Assembly (NCBI GenBank): GCA_023512835.1
Contig: CM042088.1
Coordinates: forward strand, 15,855,986 to 15,919,985
From: Taxillus chinensis
Taxonomy: Eukaryota; Streptophyta; Magnoliopsida; Santalales; Loranthaceae
DNA length: 64,000 nt
Direction of reading: 5' to 3'
Under the pieces are notes generated by a model, which had not been told where the DNA came from, made no database searches, and worked only from the letters and a program-made list of their open reading frames with translations. Positions 1 through 10,742 of this stretch are shown here, one piece after another (positions within the stretch are counted from its first letter, which is position 1; the number at the start of each line of letters is the position of its first letter). A program made the position numbers and the translations under genes.

Positions 1-902
1 ACCTCCCTTCTCGGTCTTGGACCTCTTGGACCCCGAGTCACGATCAAATCCACCCCGCAACCGATGACCCTATTAGGCCGCCTCCTATCATCCAGGTTCT
101 CTCTTAGCTATACGAGTTGTCTCCACAACCACATCATAGGTCCTCAAGCGCGCAGTGCAATCCTCTACTTGAGGGTTGGCCTGAGACCCAAAGTGAACTT
201 GTGGACCTTCAAGGTCCTCCCTCGCCTGGCCTTGGGAGCAAATCTACTCAAGCTCCGAAACTCCCGCTCATACTTGGGCACCGTCCTTGACCCCTACCTC
301 AAGCTTCCAAATTCTTCCCTCTTTTGTCATCTCGGTGACTCAAGAAAGAAGTCATCATAAAAGAGTTGCAAGAACTACTCCCACGACATGAACCGCACCG
401 TGCGGCTCCCCGCAACACCCCGCCACCACTCCAAGGCATTACCCTCTAGCTTCCGGATGACCAGGCTCACCTTGTCCTCCTCCCAGGGTAGGAGAAAGGA
501 AAACACGTGCTCAATCTGCCTTAGCTAGTGCTCGGCGACCACTAGGTCCATCTCTCCCCTGAATCTCGATGGTTGTTCATTTCAGAATCTCGTCACCACG
601 TCATCCTCTACACGATGAATTGGTACGCCATCTAGCGGACTCTCACGCTCACGAGGTGACTCCCTCATTGCGGGTGGTGGTGGCACCACCCGCCGTGCCG
701 CCATCTCACAGCCGCACTTCCCTCCCGAACCTTTTGCTAGATCCCCTCCCTTAATTCTTGGACTTCCTATTGGATGCCCTCTTATAGCCGTGCCAGCAAT
801 AGCTCATTTCATCTAGCGGGCTACCCCGCACTTGGCCCCCTCATGGGAAGATAACTCAACATCCACCGCCCTGGATGCATGAGTCGCTCTCCTCGGTGGC
901 AT
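1..902 (-). pseudogene. gag fragment of element I
   Basis: Gag (capsid precursor) of a Ty3/gypsy element on the minus strand. The start codon complements 900-902 and opens MPPRRATHAS, like the MPPRR/MPLRR starts of the other elements here. Antisense similarity to the capsid of element A (7500-7900) is plain: the blocks for LVIRKLEG, ALEWW-type and FRSLSRFAP-type residues can be followed. Several stops and frame changes break the frame, so no long ORF remains. It continues beyond base 1. Function is inferred from homology to the other gag regions in this window. Confidence 0.7.
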
Positions 903-1230
903 TCTTACTACACAAAGTAAGGAACATAATCATCGTAATGCATTCGCAATTTATCGAGTCTCACTACCTCTACTCCACCTCTCAATTGAATTATCACACA
1001 ATGCATTAAACCACAAGCTTTATCATAGTTATCCACACAATCACACATAAACAACAAATGCAACTAGTGCCCTAATGCCAATGCATGAACATCCTACTCC
1101 TGGATTGGATTACCCCGAGTATGCCTTAGAGGCTCAAAGATGACCATGTTGATCAAGCATGTCCCTCCAAGCTCCTCCAAAGGTGTCAAAGGCAACCAAC
1201 ACGCCCATTACCCTAGGCCAACTAGACCAT

Positions 1231-1242
1231 GCTCTAATACCA
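1231..1242 (-). promoter_or_regulatory. Primer-binding site of element I
   Basis: On the minus strand this reads TGGTATTAGAGC, one base off the initiator tRNA-Met complement TGGTATCAGAGC found in elements A and F. It lies 3 bases inside the end of the LTR, as expected for minus-strand DNA priming. Confidence 0.8.
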
Positions 1243-1245
1243 TAT

Positions 1246-2240
1246 TGTCATGTCTCGAATTTTCAACCCGAGGAAACCAGTTCGTGACTCCCCTTACCCA
1301 CCCGGTGGGGCAAGGGGTCGGGCTAACAACCACCCATTCAGAACATCACAAAAAAAACAACACACATCCATATAAGCCAAACACGTGTATTAATAATACC
1401 AAACATCTTTTACATCATTATCCACTTTGGGTTACATCAATGTCATGAAATAACATCTCATAAAATAAAAATACAACCAAATTAGAAAATCCTCCTGGCC
1501 ACCTTGGTGCCCCACCTAACACCTGTAGGTCCCACCTAAAAAGAAAGACAATCATAGTAGGAGGGGTGAGCAACCACGGCTCGCAGGGATTTCATCTCCC
1601 CACTGACCCGAAGGTCTACCTCGAAGAACCATCCCTCGAAGACTTGAAGACACACTCCCAGAGGATTCCCCCTCGAAGACTCAGAGAACTCCCTCGAAGA
1701 CTCGAAGACACACCCTTGAAGGATTCCCTCTCGAAGACTCGGTGAACTCCCTTGAACTTCTACCCTTCGAACTTAAATCTTCGACTCTATAACTCTTCAA
1801 CCCTCCAACTCTATTTTTTGACTCTATGAAGCTTAACCCTAAACGCGCCACTGACCACACAGTTTGCCCAGCATTACTGTTCATTGTTGTTCCGCCGCCC
1901 TTCGTCTGGAATCGACCAAGCAACCTCCCAGACATTCAAAAACCATAGTTTTACGCATAGTCCCCCACTTACACCACAAATCGCATCCTAAAATACCTCT
2001 AAATCACACAAGTAACATTAGATACACATATAAACACATAGATTAAGCCACAATAGAAGTTCCTCCCCCCAAACATACCAAGATCAATTACACCCCATGC
2101 TATCCACATCATAATAAGACAGGATCATAGTAAGGGAGTTTAGGAGCACCTACCTCTTAAAGCTGATTGAAAAACCTTGATCTTCACGCTTTAGATCCAA
2201 AGACTCCTTGGTGTCACCCGCCCTCTCTCTCTCTTACGCA

Positions 2241-2293
<53 letters not shown>

Positions 2294-2572
2294 CTCTTTC
2301 ACATGCCTCTCTCTTTCTCTTTCTTTTGCGTAAAAATGCCAAAAACACACCAGAAATCCTATCTCTCCTTTTATACTATATAATTTCCATAATGCCCCAA
2401 AAGACCCTCAAATAAGCCCATATTGCTCCACGGGGCCGTGGACTCCAAAATGGGTCCAAGTATAGTGAAAATTTCATACTTTTCAAGCCTGATTACATGC
2501 TCACACTACTCATTCCAGTTCTCACTCTAACACAAGTGTCCACTTCTAGGACCAAGAATACGGGTCTTTACA
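1246..2572 (-). repeat. 5' LTR of element I
   Basis: A 1327-bp LTR. On the minus strand it starts TGTAAAGACCCG and ends GACATGACA, so it has the TG...CA ends. In transcription order it has a (GA)n tract (complement of the CT tract at 2223-2300), a splice-donor-like AGAG|GTAGG at about 2153, a degenerate array of CTCGAAGAC-type units (about 1615-1760), a splice-acceptor-like polypyrimidine-TTTAG at about 1536, and a GC-rich hairpin (1290-1317) close to the end. Only this copy is in the window, so its age cannot be judged. Confidence 0.8.
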
Positions 2573-3357
2573 TTTGTGGTTGATGTGGAGAGTTTTGATA
2601 AATGAGTTAGTGTATTTGAGGTGTCTTAATTGTATTTGAATGTATAATGTTTTCCTCAAGTGTGATATTACTATTGAGAGGCTTGTGCAATGAATTATTG
2701 CATTTGTTTTTACTTGAGCATTGAGGTTGCATCGAGGGGACGGTTCTAGAGTAGACCTGAGTATTAAGGTCCCATTGAGAGGACAACTCGAGAGTGGGCA
2801 TGAGAATGTCCTAGAGTGAACAAGAACCCTTTGTGCTATTCTAGTTGTTGAGTTGTGTTTGTGTTGTTATAACTGTGATTATGTGATTTATTACATTACA
2901 TTAGCACATGTGTTCACAGAGCATGTAGTGTTAGAGATGTTGAGTTGGCCCTATGAGACTTAATCTTTATTGAGCTATGGTTGGCTCATCCACCTTTAAT
3001 TTCTTACATGTCCTAGCAAGTGTTAGGAGGATTTTGCCACTGAGGAGGCAATGGCACTGATAGACCATTCTACTTAACTTTATTTATGATTATTTAAACA
3101 GATTAATGTATACATTTGAGAACATACATTATTAAGACACTATGTTTTAGGGTTGGTGACCCTATTTATCATGAGTTGTATTTGTCATATATGTGGAATA
3201 TTATGTGTATGGTTTGTACATCACATGAAATGAGAATGTGATATGTTTTAGGCAGCACCATTGAGGGAGCCTGGGCTATCCACAACCTCTTATCCTTTTG
3301 GGTGCAAGGCATGGGGAATCACTAATTGGTACTTTGTGTTTGAGAATCTGGGGTGTG
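2573..3357 (+). repeat. Decayed LTR fragment, plus orientation
   Basis: Noncoding. The right end (about 3285-3357) runs through CAACCTCTTATCC...GGGTGCAAGGCATGGGG and ends near GGGGTGTGA. That matches, in opposite orientation, the end of the LTR of element B (4799-4874). The stretch 2725-2815 has CCATTGAGAGGACAACTCGAG-like units resembling B's LTR tandem repeat. It is a solo or truncated LTR of a B-related family. Its left end was cut off, possibly by insertion of element I. Confidence 0.5.
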
Positions 3358-3750
3358 AAAATAATAAATAAGCAATCGACAACTCAAACAGGACATAAGC
3401 AAACCATACAGGCCTTTTCAACCTCAACCATATAGAGTTCCTCAATGTCAACCATGTAGGTTACCTTTACCTCAGCCACACTGACTTCAGTTTAAAGAAG
3501 CTCATATATAGTAAACAATTTTAACATGATATTTAATTTAAACACCGCAAGAGCACTCCTCAAAGCATGAAATAAACACACGATAACAGTTTAACATAGC
3601 ACATTCACCCCAATATAACACAATATCATCATCACACAAGACAATATAAACCATTTCAATTCACAATGTAGCTACAAACTCTCAAGCAAACCCTAAAGTC
3701 TCTAGTGGAATCATATAACAATGATAGAGTGGAAGAGCATAGAACTGAAT
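3358..3750. other. Noncoding, LTR-like debris
   Basis: No gene. CA-rich sequence with repeated CAACCAT...AG and CCCCAATATAAC stretches resembles the middle of the B LTR (around 14640-14700) in the same orientation, so it is probably another worn LTR piece. No boundaries or target duplications could be found. Confidence 0.3.
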
Positions 3751-3823
3751 AAATCGCAATGCAACCCGCGGCGTTATTACTCTTTGAAATCATGTTTGTG
3801 ATTCTTTTGATGGCTCTTTGCAG

Positions 3824-3946
3824 GTTGGCTTCGATACATCCATATCCCTCTCCAAATATTCCCAAAATTTGGAGACATTGGATGTGTCTTGGTGCCGTAA
3901 ACTTGACTGATAAAGCAATGGGGTTATGGATGTTGTTCAAATTTTA
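3824..3946 (+). pseudogene. Relic exon of a leucine-rich-repeat (F-box/LRR or RAD7-like) gene
   Basis: After an acceptor-like TCTTTGCAG (3815-3823), frame 3824 translates as VGFDTSISLSKYSQNLETLD followed by VSWCRKL. This fits the LRR motif of F-box/RAD7-type proteins (NLETLDVSWCRKLTD). One extra G at about 3905 shifts the frame; the neighbouring frame then continues TDKAMGL before drifting into a stop. No flanking exons were recognised, so this looks like an isolated, frameshifted exon copy. The family assignment rests on motif recognition only. Confidence 0.45.
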
Positions 3947-3959
3947 GGGTAATTTCAAT

Positions 3960-4755
3960 ATGTTTATTGTTTATTGATCACATTTTATCATAGATGAATA
4001 AGTTTCTTGTAAGATGGATGCTATTAAAGGATAGTACTTATATGTTTTCTTGGATGGTCACGCCAATAGGCAAGCAAAAATCATTAGAATGAAGATGTCT
4101 CTGGGAACCTCAAATTGCACTAATTCATCAGATAAGTGACTGGTATATCATTTGAGCTTGGCTGCCTTAGTAAAATCAGTTAGCCCCAATGTATATAAGA
4201 TATTATTTAGTTTCTCCACAAAAAGAAAATTACAGTCAATTTTTTGCATGCAACCCTGGTTAATTCTAGACATGATAGTGTAGGTTTCTTGGAAATGGGT
4301 TTGAAGCATCAATTTTGGTGAAGGCGATGGCAGGATCGAGGGGCCGTAAATAGTATTGACATGATGAATTGCCCCTTCGTCGGCAATGGGCCCAAGGCGA
4401 CATTAATGAAAAATTCACGGAGAAGAACAAGATAATGGTTTGCATCAGTTGCCCCATGGTCGATGATGATCACAAGGGACTTCGGTGAAAAATCACATAC
4501 GAGAAGAACAAGGGCGGCTTTACTGTAATCATGACTTTAAACTCATTACTTGCTTTGGTGTTTCCTTACTAAACAAGGGAATAAAATTTGACTTTGTTTC
4601 CATTACATTGATGAGAATGCCAAAAACAATAATGACCTGTTTGATTTATATTTTCGTTACCATATTAAAATTTATGTTAATTATATTTTTTTATTTAATT
4701 TTCATGTATCAAATAAGTTATAACTTAAAAATTGTTATGGGTGTGATCGGCCAGA
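3960..4755. other. Intergenic, no recognisable feature
   Basis: AT-rich sequence with only short chance ORFs. Two related stretches (about 4310-4440 and 4400-4510) share fragments such as AAAAATCACGGAGAAGAACAAG and may be a small local duplication. No gene, RNA or transposon end was recognised. Confidence 0.4.
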
Positions 4756-4798
4756 CCTCCAAGTAGGGGTGTAAAACGGGCTCTTTGCCCGTGGGTTT

Positions 4799-4906
4799 TG
4801 TCACGTCTCGGATTTCCCAACACCGAAAAACCGGTTAGTGATGCCCCATGCCTCGCACCCAGAAGGACAAGGGGTTGGTGAATGGTCACCTATTAGGGCT
4901 CCCACT
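4799..4906 (-). repeat. 3' LTR of element B, first piece
   Basis: It starts TGTCACGTCTCGG and matches 37499-37608 of the 5' LTR base for base apart from a few substitutions. It is interrupted at 4906/4907 by element A and resumes at 13971. It includes the LTR-end hairpin (4844-4874). Its last five bases, CCACT (4902-4906), are one copy of A's target duplication. Confidence 0.88.
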
Positions 4907-6703
4907 TGTAATGACCCGTGTTTTGCGGCATGTAAGAAGTTCACCACAGATGCCTTGTGAGTGGAAATTGTTGACACCGTGGATGTTGGTGCACAAGTTT
5001 GAGGCAAGAGATGAGCCCAAGAGGGGACTTTTGGGAGGTGCACGTGACAAGTGATAACGTGCATTTATGCCCTAGGAGGATGCTATTTGCGTATACAGAC
5101 GCTTTTAGGCTGTTTTGTCAGGTTTTGGAGATCGATTTTGACCTAGTAGATGGCCTCAAATCAATTGGCATGCAGAACAAAAGTTTCTCAGAATGATGTC
5201 CTCTACCTTCCACAGAAGTTTCAGAGCCAAAGGCCTTGAACGCCAATTGGACCAATTGGCGTGCAAGCATATTTTTGCATACCAGCCTTCTACATGATGC
5301 AAGGAAGCTTGGGGTAGAATTTCAGGATGTTTGGACTTGCACGCCAATTGAGGATATGGCGTGCATTATGGCATGTAGCCATATTTTTGTACCGTCACCT
5401 TGGTTTTGTTATTCTAATCATCTTTTCCCAAAGGACCATGTTGGAATTGTGGATATTTTATCGTGTGTGGATGCGGAAAGGTTGCAACTTGTGTGATCAA
5501 AACTACGTGGTTTTGATGCCGGGATTCATTTAATCAAAACTACGTCGTTTTGATGTTGGTGTGCCTATATAAGAGGTGGAGGACTCTTAGGTTTAGGGTT
5601 CTTCTTTTTTGCTAGCCTTTGCAGCCGTCGCAGAGAGAGAGAGGGAAGGAGGAGAGTCGCCGGTCACGCCGAGCGTCTTGCGTGGGGAGGACAACGTCTA
5701 GCGTGGAAGCAAGAGCAGGAGGACGTTTTCAAGGTAGGGATTCTGCCTTCTTGTACCTGATCCGGGGTTAGGCCCTGTGGTAAATAAATCATTTAATATC
5801 GTCCTTGTTATCATACTATTTATATGTAAATTCATATAGGTGTGATCTCCTATATGAATGTTGGCCTTTAATGGCGTTTTGGTGTGATTCTGACATTGAG
5901 TAGGCAGTGCATGTTAAATGTTCGATAAAATGCATGTGTGAATCTGTTTGTGTGACAATGTCCAGTATGTGTTTGAGAATATGCCAGTAAGGCTAGAATT
6001 GTGAGTTGGTAAAGGTGTGCATGTCAAGTGTTTGTTTTTATGCCTGAATGGCTGGGTTTGTACACTTGTGAATGTGTGCCTGCTAAGTGTTTGGTGTTAT
6101 GCCTGAGTGGATGTGTGTACTGTTTTGTGAAACCCGGTGGCTATGGAAGCCCGGGACTATTTTGTGAAACCCGGTGGCTGTGGAAGCCCGGGACTGTTTT
6201 GTGAAACCCGGTGGCTGTGGAAGCCCGGGATTGCTCATGTGTTAGCTTGTGTGGCTGTTTGAAATATTTGTTTTTGCTGATGGCTTATCGTTTTATTGGT
6301 TGAAATAATTGTATCACGACACTGCACTTGTACACACGGCATGTAGATGCTAGGAGCATGGGATGGGTTGGGGAGACATGATCCCTACTGAGCTGTGTTT
6401 ATCTTCTTCACAGGGACCTACAGGCATTAGGTGGGAACACCAGGGTGGAAGACTTTCTGCCTTGTGGCTTTACTCCTTTTGTTATTTGAGTGTTTTGTCA
6501 AATGTTGTTGAGACTATTGTAACTCCAATTGGAGATGATGTAATGGATTTTGGAACTTAATAAAGATAAGTGGTTTGCCTTTTTGCTATTTATTGTGGAC
6601 TATTGGGAATATGTTGGATTTTGTACATCTCTCCCTTGCCCACCGAGTGGGTAAAGGGGAGTCCCGAACCGGTTTCCTCGGGTTGGAAATCCGGGGCGTG
6701 ACA
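4907..6703 (+). repeat. 5' LTR of element A
   Basis: A 1797-bp LTR, TGTAATGACCCG...GTGACA. It contains paired ACGT palindromes and a TATA box (5496-5572), a short GA tract (5632-5642), a splice-donor-like AAG|GTAGGG (5734), three copies of a 37-bp unit (6119-6229), an acceptor-like TTCTTCACAG (ends 6413), AATAAA (6559-6564) and a hairpin (6633-6659). It differs from the 3' copy by 37-bp unit number (three versus two) and a 22-bp deletion near 6398. Confidence 0.93.
5496..5572 (+). promoter_or_regulatory. Core promoter of element A 5' LTR
   Basis: Two 22-bp near-palindromes, ATCAAAAC-TACGTCG-TTTTGAT type, at 5496-5517 (with ACGTGG instead of ACGTCG) and 5533-5554. A TATATAA box follows at 5566-5572 and a leader with a GA tract after it. 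ACGT cores are bZIP-type binding sites. Placement and conservation in the 3' LTR and in element C2 support promoter function; binding is inferred. Confidence 0.7.
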
Positions 6704-6706
6704 ATA

Positions 6707-6718
6707 TGGTATCAGAGC
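6707..6718 (+). promoter_or_regulatory. Primer-binding site of element A
   Basis: TGGTATCAGAGC, complementary to the 3' end of plant initiator tRNA-Met. It lies three bases (ATA) after the end of the 5' LTR. Confidence 0.93.
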
Positions 6719-7176
6719 ATGGTCTAGTTGGCCTAGGGTAATGGGCGGATCTGGTTATCTTGAGTCCTTTGGAGGAACCTGGAGGGACGTGCCTGATCAA
6801 CACGGTCCTCTTGGAGCCTCTAAGGTGTACTTGGGGTGGTCCAGACTTGAGGTAGGATTTGCATGCATTGGCATTAGGGCACTAGTTGCATTGGCTGTTG
6901 TAGGTGAAGGTGTGAATACCTGTTAAAATTGTAATTGTGATAAAAGAAAAATGTGAATAATGTGATAAGGTGTGAACTGTGCAACTCAAGTACCTTGAGC
7001 ATGACTACAAGGAAAGGTCCTTGTTTATTTGAACTGTGTGCAATGTTGATTGGTGCAATGTATAAAATGTGTGTGATGCCATGTACTACTTGACTTGATA
7101 ATGGGGTAGAGGTAGTGAAACTTGATAGTAGTCGAACGCGTTCTAACATCTGTGTTTCTTACTTCATGTAGTGAGA

Positions 7177-8313
7177 ATGCCACTGAGGAGAGTGACACGT
7201 GCGTCTGGGGCAGTGGCTGATGAGTCATCTGCCCATGAGGGCCCGGGTGCGGGGCAGTCCGTTGGAGGACATGCACTGTTGCTGGCGCAGCTGCGAGAAG
7301 GCATCCGGCTGGAAGTCCAAGAGCAGAGGGAGGGCATCCGGCAAGAAGTCCGGGAGGAGGTGCGCCATGAGATGGCGGCACAGCAGGTGGTGCCACCACC
7401 ACCACCACCACCAGCGGGGGAGCTACCAAGGGAGCGTGAGGGTTCGCTGAGTGGCATACCGACTCGTGCAGAGGATGACGTGGGGACACGGTTCCGAAAG
7501 GAACAACCTCTGCGATTCAAAGGGGAGGAGGACCCAGTGTTAGCTGAGCACTGGCTGAGGCAGATCGAGCATGTGTTTTCCTTTCTCCTACCCCGGGAGG
7601 AGGATAAGGTGAGACTGGCCATTCGGCAGCTGGAGGGGAATGCTCTGGAGTGGTGGTTGAGTGTCGTCGGGAGCCGTGCGGTGCAGTTCATGCTTTGGGA
7701 GGAGTTTCTACAGCTCTTCCACGATGAGTTCTTCCCGGAATCTTTGAGGTGGCAGAAGAGGGAGGAGTTTGGCAGCCTGAAACAAGGATCAAGGACGGTA
7801 CTTGAGTATGAACGAGAGTTCCGGAGCTTGAGTAGGTTTGCTCCCGAGACTGTGGCAAAGGAGGACCTGAAGGCCCACAAGTTCACTTTGGGCCTTAGGC
7901 CAGCCCCAGGCAGAGGGTGGCGATCTTGCGCTTGAGGACTTATCGCCGAGGCCGTGGAGACGGCTCGTATCGCCGAGAGAGAGCCGGATAATGGGAGGCA
8001 GGCTCATCAGGGTCGCCAGTTGCAGGGCGGATCTGAACGTGATTCGGGACCCAAGAGGCCCAAGACCGAAGAGAGGGACAACAGTTCCTTCCGCAGCAGG
8101 GGACAGACGTCGGTACACCCAGGGAGGTCTAGCTCTGGCGGTAGCAGACTGGGAGGTCCTAGCAGGAGGTCTCCCCAGCGGTTGTCATTGCTGTGGGGAG
8201 CAAGGCCACTTCAGGAGGGAGTGTCCAAAGAAAGACTGGAAATGCAACAGCTGTGGGCGAGAGGGCCACTTGAGCCGGGTGTGCAGGAGGTGTGGCATCC
8301 AGCATGAGGAGTG
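7177..8313 (+). pseudogene. gag of element A (capsid and zinc knuckles), frameshifted
   Basis: Encodes the retrotransposon capsid/nucleocapsid. It starts MPLRRVTRAS; a shared upstream in-frame ATG at 7171 is possible. A run of seven or more prolines encoded by CCA/CCG codons lies near 7390. The capsid core follows: FRKEQPLRFKG, the hydrophobic LEGNALEWW stretch and FRSLSRFAPE. The frame breaks near 7908 (stop at 7933-7935). The downstream frame continues through basic, Ser/Gly-rich sequence, breaks again near 8180, and then encodes two CCHC knuckles, CHCCGEQGHFRREC and CNSCGREGHLSRVC. An intact gag would join these frames; as it stands it is nonfunctional. Confidence 0.85.
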
Positions 8314-8453
8314 ATGCTAGCTTCCGTACACCAGCTGAGAGGCCAGCTCGTCAGTGACAAGCTAGCCATGCAGGATCTAGCCAGACCCGACCTCAGGGGA
8401 GGCCAGAGCGACAGTAGACTGAAGCTGGAGGCAATCTTGGCGGGAAGCGCCCA

Positions 8454-10742
8454 GTGAGTGAGCCGACCAGTGGCACAGGCCAAGGGAGGGTGTTTGCGCT
8501 GGAGGCGACGTACCAGGAGGAGGCTGAGCTACCACCCCCACCGGTTGAGGGTGGAGCAGGACCATCGGTGGTTAGAGGTACCCTTTTGATCTCCCATACA
8601 TTAGCTTCTGTTCTTTTCGATACGGGTGCATCGTGTTCTTTTGTTGCTGAGCTTGTGATAGATAGCTTGGGGTTAGCTTGTGTGGAGGCAGCGAAGCCCC
8701 TAGTTGTTGAGTCTCCAGTGGGGGGTAAGATTGAGGTGCGGTGTGTTTGCCGTGACTGTGTGTTAACCATAGGATTGCCCTTGCGTGCTTTTGACCTGAT
8801 CTTGGGTATAGATTGGCTTATGGCTTTCCAGGCCAAGATAGACTGTTATCGGCGGCGTGTATCCTTCGTTACACCTGCAGGGATCTCTTGCACCCTGCAG
8901 GGGGAGTGGGACTATGAGGCGAGTCGGGCTAGGCAAGTGTTAGACCAGTGGGGTGCCATTACCCATAGGTTGGCAGCCCTGACCTTTGCTAAGGAGGGGA
9001 AAGTGGAGAAGAGAGTGTGGCCAGCTGTTGTTGACCAATTTCAGGATGTCTTTCCTGACCAATTGAGGAGTTTACCTCCTAAGAGGAGTGTAGAGTTCAC
9101 CATTGAGTTGGTACCGGGGACTGGTCCAATCTCCCAAGTAGCATATCATATGGGGCCAACCGAGCCGAGGGAGCTTCGGTGGCGGATAGAGGAGTTGGTG
9201 GACCAGGGGTATATCAGACCGAGTACCTCACCTTGGGGTGCTCCAGTGCTCTTTGCAAAGAAGGCAGATGGCACGCTACGCCTTTGCATCGACTATAGGA
9301 AGCTGAATTTGGTGACTGTGAAGAACAAGTATCCGTTGCCTCGGATAGATAACCTGTTCGACCAGTTGAGTGGGGCCCGGTGGTTTTTCAAGATAGATCT
9401 ACGGTCGGGGTATCATCAGTTGAGGGTTAGGGAGGAAGACGTCCCTAAGACGGCTTTTCGGTGCAGGTATGGGCACTATGAGTGGGTAGTGATGCCTTTC
9501 GGGCTCACTAATGCACCAGCAGTGTTCATGCATTTGATGAACCAGGTCTTTGCTCCATATTTGGATTCCTTTGTTGTGGTGTTTATAGACGATATATTGG
9601 TATATTCCGAGACGGAGAGGAAGCATGTGGAGCATTTGGCAACAGTGTTGCAAACCTTGAGGGATCAGCGGTTATTTGCTAAGTTTAGCAAATGCGAGTT
9701 TTGGATGCAGGAGGTCCATTTTCTTGGCCACGTAGTGTCAGCTGAAGGGGTTAGAGTGGACCCAGCCAAGATTGAGGCGGTGTCATCATGGGAAAGGCCA
9801 ACCAATGTTTTCGAGATTCGTAGCTTTCTTGGTTTGGCCAGCTATTATCGTCGTTTTGTAGAGGGATTCTCCCGTTTGGCAGCTCCTATGACGGCGTTGA
9901 CTTGGAAGGGAGTGAAGTTTGAGTGGACTAACAAGTGTCAGCAGGCGTTTGAGGCTCTCAAAACCTGTTTGACCACTGCACCAGTGTTGAGGTTACCTCG
10001 GGAGGATATCCCATATGAGGTATATTGTGATGCGTCCAGGGTTGGTTTGGGGTGTGTGCTTATGCAGGAGCATAGTGTGGTAGCTTATGGGTCGAGGCAA
10101 CTGAAGCCTCATGAGCAGAATTATCCTACTCATGATCTTGAGTTGGCGGCAGTCATTTTTGCCTTGAAGAGTTGGCAACATTACCTTTTGGGGGAGAAGT
10201 TCGTAGTGTTTTCTGATCACAAAAGCCTTCAGTACATCTTTACTCAAAAGGACTTGAATTTGAGGCAGAGGAGATGGGTGGAGTATTTGCAAACCTTTGA
10301 CTTTACTCTTGCCTATACCCCGGGCAAGGGTAATGTTGTGGCTGATGCGTTGAGCAGAAAAGGGAAAGCTGAGGTAGCCGTGAGAGAGTGGAAGCTGATG
10401 GAGCAGTTGGCGATGTTGCAGCTGCAGCCTATTGTTCGGGATGGTGGGACAGTCCTGAGTCCTTTGGTGGTTGTGCCTGAGTTATACCAGCGCGTCCGGG
10501 AGGGACAGTTGGGTTACATTGAGTGTGAGGTTCTCCGTGCCCGTATTGAGGTTGGTGAGCTATCTGAGGACTGGACAGAGGATCCTGAGCATGAGTTGTC
10601 TTTTCAAGGGCGGTTAGTAGTGGCTTCTTCTCTCAGGGATGAGGTGATGAGGGAGTTTCACCAGTTTAGAGTTGCGTTGTGCATCCAGGGGGTACGAAGA
10701 TGTACCATGCGCTTCGGGGACATTTTTGGTGGCCTGGGATGA
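8454..10742 (+). CDS. pol of element A: aspartic protease, reverse transcriptase, RNase H
   Basis: The longest ORF in the window (762 codons). Residues 40-140: aspartic protease with catalytic DTGAS (bases 8619-8633) and the ILGIDWL flap-side motif. Residues about 220-400: reverse transcriptase with [30 protein letters not shown] and the catalytic FIDDIL (bases about 9582-9599). Residues about 490-640: RNase H with [19 protein letters not shown] and VADALSR. The end (from about residue 670) enters the integrase zinc-binding domain but leaves frame near base 10670, giving a premature stop at 10740. It probably represents the middle of a gag-pol polyprotein. All catalytic residues I can see are present. 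Confidence 0.93.
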   Translation: MSEPTSGTGQGRVFALEATYQEEAELPPPPVEGGAGPSVVRGTLLISHTLASVLFDTGASCSFVAELVIDSLGLACVEAAKPLVVESPVGGKIEVRCVCRDCVLTIGLPLRAFDLILGIDWLMAFQAKIDCYRRRVSFVTPAGISCTLQGEWDYEASRARQVLDQWGAITHRLAALTFAKEGKVEKRVWPAVVDQFQDVFPDQLRSLPPKRSVEFTIELVPGTGPISQVAYHMGPTEPRELRWRIEELVDQGYIRPSTSPWGAPVLFAKKADGTLRLCIDYRKLNLVTVKNKYPLPRIDNLFDQLSGARWFFKIDLRSGYHQLRVREEDVPKTAFRCRYGHYEWVVMPFGLTNAPAVFMHLMNQVFAPYLDSFVVVFIDDILVYSETERKHVEHLATVLQTLRDQRLFAKFSKCEFWMQEVHFLGHVVSAEGVRVDPAKIEAVSSWERPTNVFEIRSFLGLASYYRRFVEGFSRLAAPMTALTWKGVKFEWTNKCQQAFEALKTCLTTAPVLRLPREDIPYEVYCDASRVGLGCVLMQEHSVVAYGSRQLKPHEQNYPTHDLELAAVIFALKSWQHYLLGEKFVVFSDHKSLQYIFTQKDLNLRQRRWVEYLQTFDFTLAYTPGKGNVVADALSRKGKAEVAVREWKLMEQLAMLQLQPIVRDGGTVLSPLVVVPELYQRVREGQLGYIECEVLRARIEVGELSEDWTEDPEHELSFQGRLVVASSLRDEVMREFHQFRVALCIQGVRRCTMRFGDIFGGLG

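Larger units (their letters stand above)
1..2572 (-). mobile_element. Partial Ty3/gypsy (Tekay/Del-like) retrotransposon I, 5' end
   Basis: The 5' part of a minus-strand LTR retrotransposon that runs off the left edge. Reading the minus strand, the order is 5' LTR (2572-1246), primer-binding site (1242-1231), untranslated leader (1230-903) and gag (from 902). Protease, RT and integrase would lie outside the window. The 5-bp target duplication cannot be checked because the other end is missing; the candidate flank is TTTGT at 2573-2577. It sits against an older plus-strand LTR fragment, which it may have interrupted. Confidence 0.8.

Noticed and set aside
6119..6229. Repeats resembling a CRISPR array
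   Set aside because: Head-to-tail 37-bp units without spacers, in a plant LTR.
7025..7886. Long minus-strand ORFs (154 and 240 codons)
   Set aside because: They are antisense to gag of element A. The same shadow pattern recurs opposite every gag here, and the sense strand has clear capsid and zinc-knuckle motifs.
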